Assembly (NCBI GenBank): GCA_040349255.1
Contig: JBEQUE010000086.1
Location: 1 to 64,000 of the forward strand
Origin: DATMER01 sp040349255
GTDB lineage: Bacteria > Acidobacteriota > Thermoanaerobaculia > Multivoradales > UBA5704
Direction: 5' to 3'
Length of the DNA stretch: 64,000 bases
How positions within the stretch are numbered: position 1 is the first letter of the stretch; each line of letters opens with the position of its first letter. The notes beneath the pieces are model-generated. The model searched no databases. It saw nothing but the letters and a program-made list of their open reading frames with translations, and was not told the DNA's origin. Positions 59,953-64,000 of the stretch are shown one piece after another. The position numbers and the translations under genes were made by a program.

Positions 59953-61320
59953 TCAGATCTCCTCGACCGTGACCTCGATGCGGCTCTCGACCTCTTCGCG
60001 CGCCAGCAGGGCGGGCCAGTAGGCCATGATCTCCTGCGCCCGCGGACGGCCGCCGGCGAAGCCGGTCACGCCGGGCGGGCCGGCGGTGATGAGCGGCGCG
60101 ATCTCCTTGCCGAAACGCTCGACCTTCCCTGGATCGGCGTCGCGCACGCCCAACCGCAGCACCACCTCCGGCGGCTCGGGCGAGCCGTCGAGAATCCCCG
60201 GCAGGCAGGCGCCGGTGCCGAGCAGCTCGGTGCTCCGGTTCTCCTCCGGGAACGTGATGCCGGCGCGCTCCAGTCGCTTCCAGACCACCTCCGCAGCGAG
60301 CTGCGCCTTCTCGACGGCGCGCGGGCCGGAGAGGGTGATCTGGCCGCTCGCCTTGTGGCCGGCGAGGTAGGAGCCCGACACCTTGAGGAACGGCGTCCTC
60401 GGCTTTCCCTGGATACCGAACACCCGCACGCGGTCCGGCCCCTCCTGCTCCAGCCGGATGGAGGTGAAGTCGGCGATCACGTCCGGCGTGATGTACTCCT
60501 TCGGGTTGCTCATCTCGTAGAGGAGCTGCTCGGAGACCGTGTCGACCGTGACCATGCCGCCGGTGCCCGGATGCTTGGTGACCGTGAACGTGCCGTCCTC
60601 GCGCGCCTCGACCACCGGGTAGCCGACGTTCCAGAGATCGGGGACCTCCCACCAGCGACTGAAGTTGCCGCCGGTGCACTGGGCGCCGCACTCGATGATG
60701 TGGCCGGCGATCGTGCCGGCGGCGAGCCGGTCCCAGTCGTCCTCGGCCCAGCCGAACTCGTGGACCATGGGCGCGAGCGCGAGCGCGGTGTCGGTGATCC
60801 GGCCGCAGAGGATGATGAGCGCGTCCTGCCGGAGCGCCTCGACCACCGGCCGGGCGCCCAGGTAGGCGTTGGCGCTCATCACCTTGTCCACCTCCGGCGC
60901 GAGCGGCTCGCCGGAGTCCATGTTCTTCATCTCGTGGCCGGCCGCGATCAGCTCGCGCAGGCGCGGATGGATGTCGTCGCCCTCGACCACGCCGACCCGG
61001 ATGCCGGAGACCCCCAGCTCGCGGGCGATCTCGAAGATCTTCTCGCGGCACGCCCGCGGGTTGAGCCCGCCCGCATTGGCCAGGATGCGGACGTTGCGCT
61101 CCTTGACCTCGGGCAGCACCCGGCGGATGAAGCCGAGGAAGTCGGTGGCATAGCCCAGGCGGGGATCCTTGAGCTTCTGCCGCATCATGATCGACAGGGT
61201 GACCTCCGCGAGGTAATCCATGCCGATGTAGTCGATGGAACCGCCGCGGAGAAGCTCCACGGGCGCGTCCACGTTGTCTCCCCAGAAACCCTGGCCGTTG
61301 CCGATTCGGATCGATCTCAT
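59953..61320 (-). CDS. AtuA/DUF1446 family acyclic terpene utilisation protein
   Basis: A cytoplasmic protein of 455 aa: RIGNGQGFWGDNVDAPVELL at the N-terminus, ANAGGLNPRAC, VEGDDIHPRL and GGNFSRWW are the conserved motifs of the AtuA (DUF1446) family. AtuA belongs to the citronellol/geraniol degradation cluster of Pseudomonas, but its exact reaction is not settled. The operon order here is AtuA, AtuA-C, enoyl-CoA hydratase, HAD. No geranyl-CoA carboxylase genes are visible, so another branched acyl-CoA route is possible. Confidence 0.87.
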   Translation of the reverse strand: MRSIRIGNGQGFWGDNVDAPVELLRGGSIDYIGMDYLAEVTLSIMMRQKLKDPRLGYATDFLGFIRRVLPEVKERNVRILANAGGLNPRACREKIFEIARELGVSGIRVGVVEGDDIHPRLRELIAAGHEMKNMDSGEPLAPEVDKVMSANAYLGARPVVEALRQDALIILCGRITDTALALAPMVHEFGWAEDDWDRLAAGTIAGHIIECGAQCTGGNFSRWWEVPDLWNVGYPVVEAREDGTFTVTKHPGTGGMVTVDTVSEQLLYEMSNPKEYITPDVIADFTSIRLEQEGPDRVRVFGIQGKPRTPFLKVSGSYLAGHKASGQITLSGPRAVEKAQLAAEVVWKRLERAGITFPEENRSTELLGTGACLPGILDGSPEPPEVVLRLGVRDADPGKVERFGKEIAPLITAGPPGVTGFAGGRPRAQEIMAYWPALLAREEVESRIEVTVEEI

Positions 61321-61409
61321 AAGCCGCGCAAGACTAGCACGACGGACGCCGGGGACGGGGAGGCCGGGCGGCCACCTGGGACCTCCTTCCTTCTCTCCGG
61401 GTCGCGTGC

Positions 61410-61415
61410 TAGAAT
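61410..61415 (+). promoter_or_regulatory. -10 box, leaderless start of small HTH gene
   Basis: TAGAAT is followed by GCCGCC (6 nt) and then ATG 61422. Confidence 0.5.
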
Positions 61416-61421
61416 GCCGCC

Positions 61422-61610
61422 ATGCCTACGGACCAGCAAAAACACGTTGCGCCACGTGCCTCGGCCCGGGAGATCTCGCAGGCCGTCGGTGTGACGGCGA
61501 CGGACCGTCGGATCGTCCGGAAGGTTCTGCTGGAGATGGGCTACCTTCCGGAGCCCGCCCCGCCGGCCAGGCCCCGATCCAGCAGCGCTTCCAAGGCCGG
61601 CTCCCGCTGA
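61422..61610 (+). CDS. Small HTH-like protein upstream of a TIR-like gene
   Basis: A basic protein of 62 aa. Residues 9-42 (VAPRASAREISQAVGVTATDRRIVRKVLLEMGYL) look like a winged or simple helix-turn-helix; the last 20 residues are Pro/Ser-rich. It starts directly after a -10 box and ends 10 nt before the GTG of the TIR-like gene, so they form a pair. From memory such small proteins often precede genes of this TIR-like type, but I cannot check that here. Confidence 0.6.
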   Translation: MPTDQQKHVAPRASAREISQAVGVTATDRRIVRKVLLEMGYLPEPAPPARPRSSSASKAGSR

Positions 61611-61620
61611 TCCCGTTCCC

Positions 61621-62000
61621 GTGCAGCCCGAGGCCTCGCCGGACCAGCAGAGCGTCTTCCTGAACGTCCCCTTCGACCGGGAGTACGCGGATCTCTTCGT
61701 GACCCTGATCGCCGCGCTCACAGGGCTCGGCCGCAAGCCTCGTTGTGTCCTGGAGGTCCCGGCTGCCGGCAGGGACCGCCTCGATCGGATCTTCCAGCTC
61801 CTCTCCCGCTGCGGCACCTCGGTTCACGACCTCAGCCGCGTGTCGCTCTCGGGTGCTCTCGCGGTGCCGCGCTTCAACATGCCGTTCGAGCTGGGGATCG
61901 CCTATTGCCTCTCGAAGCACTCCGACCACCGGTTTTTCGTCCTGGAGGAACAGACCTTCCGGCTGCAGGCCACGTTGAGCGACCTGAACGGCCGCGAGGG
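61621..62000 (+). pseudogene. TIR-like/nucleotide-hydrolase-fold gene, 3'-truncated
   Basis: A frame from GTG 61621 encodes ~125 good residues: QSVFLNVPFDREYADLFVTL, a Rossmann-like strand-helix; RIFQLLSRCGTSVHDLSRVSL; RFNMPFELGIAYCLSK, with the conserved Glu of a TIR/deoxyribosyltransferase-like fold; LQATLSDLNGRE. After about position 61998 the frame continues open to 62595, but only as an out-of-frame shadow of the ferritin gene with an implausible Arg-rich composition. The C-terminal part therefore seems lost. It may be a relic of a defence-type gene pair with the small HTH protein. Confidence 0.55.
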
Positions 62001-62041
62001 TCGGGTTCTTGCATATCGTTTTCGTCGAAAGGAGAGAGTGC

Positions 62042-62521
62042 ATGGGCACGTCCAAAGAGAGAGAGAAGAAAAAGAACGGCGACTCTGCCGATATCTCGCA
62101 GGAAGAGTTCCTCAAAGGGCTGAACGTCGACCTGGCCCACGAGTACGCGGCGGTCATCACCTACCGCACCTATGCCAGCCAGGTGCAGGGCCAGTGGCGG
62201 ATGGAGCTGCGGCAGTTCTTCGAGGCCGAGATCCCGGACGAGCTCGGCCACGCCCAGATCCTGGCCGACAAGATCGTCGCCCTCGGCGGCATCCCCACGA
62301 CCGAGGCGGCCCCGGTCAAGCCCGGTCGCGACGCCAAGGAGATGCTCCGCAACGCTCTCGAAGACGAGATCGAAACCATCGACCGCTACGTCCTCCGCAG
62401 GAAGCAGGCCGAGCAGCTCGGTCATTACGGCTTGGCCGTCGAGTTCGACGACCTGATCCGCGACGAGAGCACCCACCGCGACGAGATCAACCTTATCCTG
62501 AAGCGCTGGGACACCGGCTAG
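62042..62521 (+). CDS. Ferritin-like diiron protein
   Basis: A four-helix-bundle protein of 159 aa. The diiron ligands are laid out as in bacterioferritin-type proteins: Glu in HEYAAVITYRTYA, the ExxH of FFEAEIPDELGHAQ, Glu in EDEIETIDRY and the ExxH of IRDESTHRDE. It should bind or oxidise iron. A GAAAGGAGAG ribosome site precedes ATG 62042, and the short basic N-terminus (GTSKEREKKKNG) is non-conserved. It follows the truncated TIR-like gene. A strong 28-bp palindrome ends the gene. Confidence 0.85.
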   Translation: MGTSKEREKKKNGDSADISQEEFLKGLNVDLAHEYAAVITYRTYASQVQGQWRMELRQFFEAEIPDELGHAQILADKIVALGGIPTTEAAPVKPGRDAKEMLRNALEDEIETIDRYVLRRKQAEQLGHYGLAVEFDDLIRDESTHRDEINLILKRWDTG

Positions 62522-62535
62522 CCTTGCCCCTCCTG

Positions 62536-62563
62536 GCTGGGGCGCGGCCGGCCGCGCCCCAGC
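62536..62563 (+). terminator. 28-bp perfect palindrome after the ferritin-like gene
   Basis: GCTGGGGCGCGGCC joined directly to its reverse complement, followed by TTTCAG. It gives a very stable hairpin 15 bp after the stop; the U-run is short, so termination may not be fully intrinsic. Confidence 0.65.
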
Positions 62564-62645
62564 TTTCAGCCTCCTCGGCCTCAACCGCTCCTTGATCAGG
62601 CATACAATGAAAGGAGCACGTTCTTGTGAGAGAGAGGAGGCTCGC

Positions 62646-63554
62646 ATGGCGTCCCGACGGCTGGAGGATCTGGTCCCTGAAGCCCAGGCGATGGCGAAGG
62701 AGCACATCCTGCGCTGCGCCGACGCAGGCTTCGAGCTGCTGATCTACTGCACCCTGCGCGACGCGCACGAGCAGGCCCGGCTCTTCCGCCAGAGCCGCAC
62801 GAAGGAGCAGGTCCAGAAGAAGATGGACCAGCTCACCTCCCGGGGCTTCCCCGCCCTGGCGAAGATCCTCAAGGAGGTTGGACCGCAGAAGAGCGGACCC
62901 AAGGTCACCAACGCCGGGCCGGGCGAGTCGTTCCACCAGTACAACCGGGCCTACGACTGCGTGCCCGTCGTCCAGGGCAAGCCGATCTGGAGCCCCAACG
63001 GCGAAGGCGCGGCCCTCTGGGAGAAGGTCGGCAAGCTGGGCAAGAAGTGCGGCCTCGAATGGGCCGGCGACTGGACCACCTTCCGCGAGTTCCCGCACTT
63101 CCAGCTCACCGACGGCAGGGACGTCGAGGACCTCATGCGGGAGCGCTTCGGCACGGCTTCCGCCGCTCCGCCCGGCGCGCTGGGGATCGGCGCTCCCAGG
63201 ATGGCCGCCTCGCCGGAGTCCGACGCCCTGCGCGGCGCCCTCGGCGAGGCCAACACCATTTTCCTGGTCTTCGGCAACCAGGCCGGCGCAAGCCCCAAGG
63301 ACGTCCGCAAGATCTTCGACCTCGCGACCCTCGTGGCCAAGGGCGTCTTCCCCGAGGTCTGGAGGACGTTCCTGGTCCAGGGTCCCGCCGCCCTGGACCA
63401 GGATCTCGCGAGCCTCGTCTGGCCCGGAGGCGACACCTCGCCGGCCGTGCTCCTGAAGCTCGGGACCGGCCTGAACCGCCAGCGCGCCCGCGGCTTCCGG
63501 CTCGACGAGCTCCCCGACGCCACGGCCGTCGCCGAGGCGTTCTCCCAGGCTTGA
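62646..63554 (+). CDS. M15-type D,D- or L-Ala-D-Glu peptidase with C-terminal extension
   Basis: A protein of 302 aa. The first ~170 residues are an M15 endolysin-like zinc peptidase: ESFHQYNRAYDCVP supplies the His and Asp ligands (SxHxxxxAxD) and EFPHFQL the second His and catalytic region. There is no signal peptide, as in phage-type enzymes. Residues ~185-302 are an extra helical domain (DALRGALGEANTIFLVFGNQ ... ATLVAKGVFPEVWR) of unknown role. No holin or phage genes are nearby. It follows TACAAT (62604) and a GAGAGGAGG ribosome site. Confidence 0.85.
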   Translation: MASRRLEDLVPEAQAMAKEHILRCADAGFELLIYCTLRDAHEQARLFRQSRTKEQVQKKMDQLTSRGFPALAKILKEVGPQKSGPKVTNAGPGESFHQYNRAYDCVPVVQGKPIWSPNGEGAALWEKVGKLGKKCGLEWAGDWTTFREFPHFQLTDGRDVEDLMRERFGTASAAPPGALGIGAPRMAASPESDALRGALGEANTIFLVFGNQAGASPKDVRKIFDLATLVAKGVFPEVWRTFLVQGPAALDQDLASLVWPGGDTSPAVLLKLGTGLNRQRARGFRLDELPDATAVAEAFSQA

Positions 63555-63564
63555 GGAAACCGCG

Positions 63565-64000
63565 ATGACCCGGAGAACCGCATTCCTCCTGCTCGGCCTC
63601 GCCACCCTCTTCCCCGGCCTCGTCCATGCGGCGGACGCCCCCCGGCAGAAGGGGATCCTCTCGCGCGCCATCGTCCTGGTCGAGGAGCCCGAGGAGAAGA
63701 AGGGTTCCTACCCGATGCCGTTCGGCACGACTCCGCAGGACGTGGACATCAACTCCACGGTCCGCGTCCGCATCTCCACCGACGAGCTTCTGGCCGGCCT
63801 GTCCGGCAGCCCCCTCCTCACCCCCGCCGCCCAGGAGACCGTGACCCTCCGCAAGAGCGCGGAGGAGCTGAAGAAGGCCGACGCCCATCTCCAGCAGGCC
63901 ATCGCGGACGCCACGCAACTGACCCGGCTCGTCGCAGAGGGCCGGCGGGACAGTCCCGAGTTTCAGCAGATCGCCGCGGGAGCCCAGGCGGGCCTCTCCG
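63565..64000 (+). CDS. Exported protein, partial (runs off right edge)
   Basis: An open frame of 145 codons from ATG 63565 to the window end. Signal peptide RTAFLLLGLATLFPGLVHAA, then a beta-rich stretch (GILSRAIVLVEEPEEKKGSYPMPFG, DINSTVRVRISTDELLAGL) and a helical, probably coiled-coil part from about residue 90 (VTLRKSAEELKKADAHLQQAI). It lies 10 nt after the M15 peptidase gene and is likely cotranscribed with it. Function unknown. Confidence 0.7.
   Translation, partial: MTRRTAFLLLGLATLFPGLVHAADAPRQKGILSRAIVLVEEPEEKKGSYPMPFGTTPQDVDINSTVRVRISTDELLAGLSGSPLLTPAAQETVTLRKSAEELKKADAHLQQAIADATQLTRLVAEGRRDSPEFQQIAAGAQAGLS

Noticed and set aside
62001..62595. Continuation of the TIR-like frame through the ferritin gene
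   Set aside because: It is in a different frame from the ferritin-like protein, whose diiron ligands are intact. The continuation is Arg/Pro-rich shadow sequence.
62646..64000. Prophage, suggested by the endolysin-like M15 peptidase
   Set aside because: No holin, tail, integrase or attachment-site-like repeats are visible, and the neighbours are chromosomal-type genes.

Overview
The window is about 64 kb of GC-rich bacterial DNA with dense, mostly ATG-started genes. Six consecutive secreted proteins carry the 'VWFA-related Acidobacterial' domain (the TIGR03436 type). With an alpha-2-macroglobulin/PBP1C pair, beta-barrel proteins that start with a carboxypeptidase-regulatory-like domain, and HTH-TPR proteins, this points to a diderm of the phylum Acidobacteriota, probably near Thermoanaerobaculia. 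The phylum call rests on family content, not on a marker gene. No rRNA, tRNA or CRISPR array was seen.

Layout. 1-4.3 kb is accessory: an HTH-TPR regulator-like gene, a candidate small exported peptide on the opposite strand, a shortened HTH-TPR paralogue running into a 20-bp-period repeat array, and a UPF0175/DUF3368 toxin-antitoxin pair. 4.3-14.3 kb holds envelope genes: alpha-2-macroglobulin, penicillin-binding protein 1C and an outer-membrane protein. 14.5-18.8 kb is a PDZ/multi-TM histidine kinase with an NtrC-type sigma-54 activator. 18.8-23.6 kb has a secreted M14 peptidase, an AbrB/PIN pair, a molybdopterin oxidoreductase and a VapBC pair. 23.8-37.4 kb is the six-gene VWA block, with a second 20-bp-period array between genes four and five. 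37.4-48 kb holds a HepT/MntA pair, RlmI, a stand-alone ketosynthase with no canonical start codon, a DUF4097 protein, an R3H-type ATPase, an AI-2E-type exporter, an L,D-transpeptidase/M23 peptidase pair and an exported protein. 48-52 kb is a treZ/glycogen-debranching operon. 52-59 kb has an ECF sigma/RskA anti-sigma pair, a thioesterase, thymidine kinase, HAD phosphatases, ErpA/IscA, YgfZ and a rhodanese-like protein. 58.1-61.3 kb is an AtuA / AtuA-C / enoyl-CoA hydratase / HAD operon. The window ends with a small HTH protein and a truncated TIR-like gene, a ferritin-like protein, an M15 peptidase and a partial exported protein.

How genes work together: many products act on the envelope (PBP1C with A2M, L,D-transpeptidase with M23, M15). 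TreZ and the debranching enzyme both act on alpha-glucans. YgfZ and the A-type Fe-S carrier lie tail to tail. Four toxin-antitoxin loci are scattered across the window.

Most worth a second look: (1) two degenerate arrays, both with a 20-bp period and a shared AAGGT(T)GTGGCG core, one at a truncated gene and one inside the VWA block; (2) an HTH-TPR protein beside a Cys-containing exported microprotein, resembling RRNPP signalling; (3) the VWA block, where three of six copies have lost one conserved MIDAS serine; (4) at least eight genes whose start codon lies 5-7 nt after a TANNNT -10 box, implying leaderless mRNAs.
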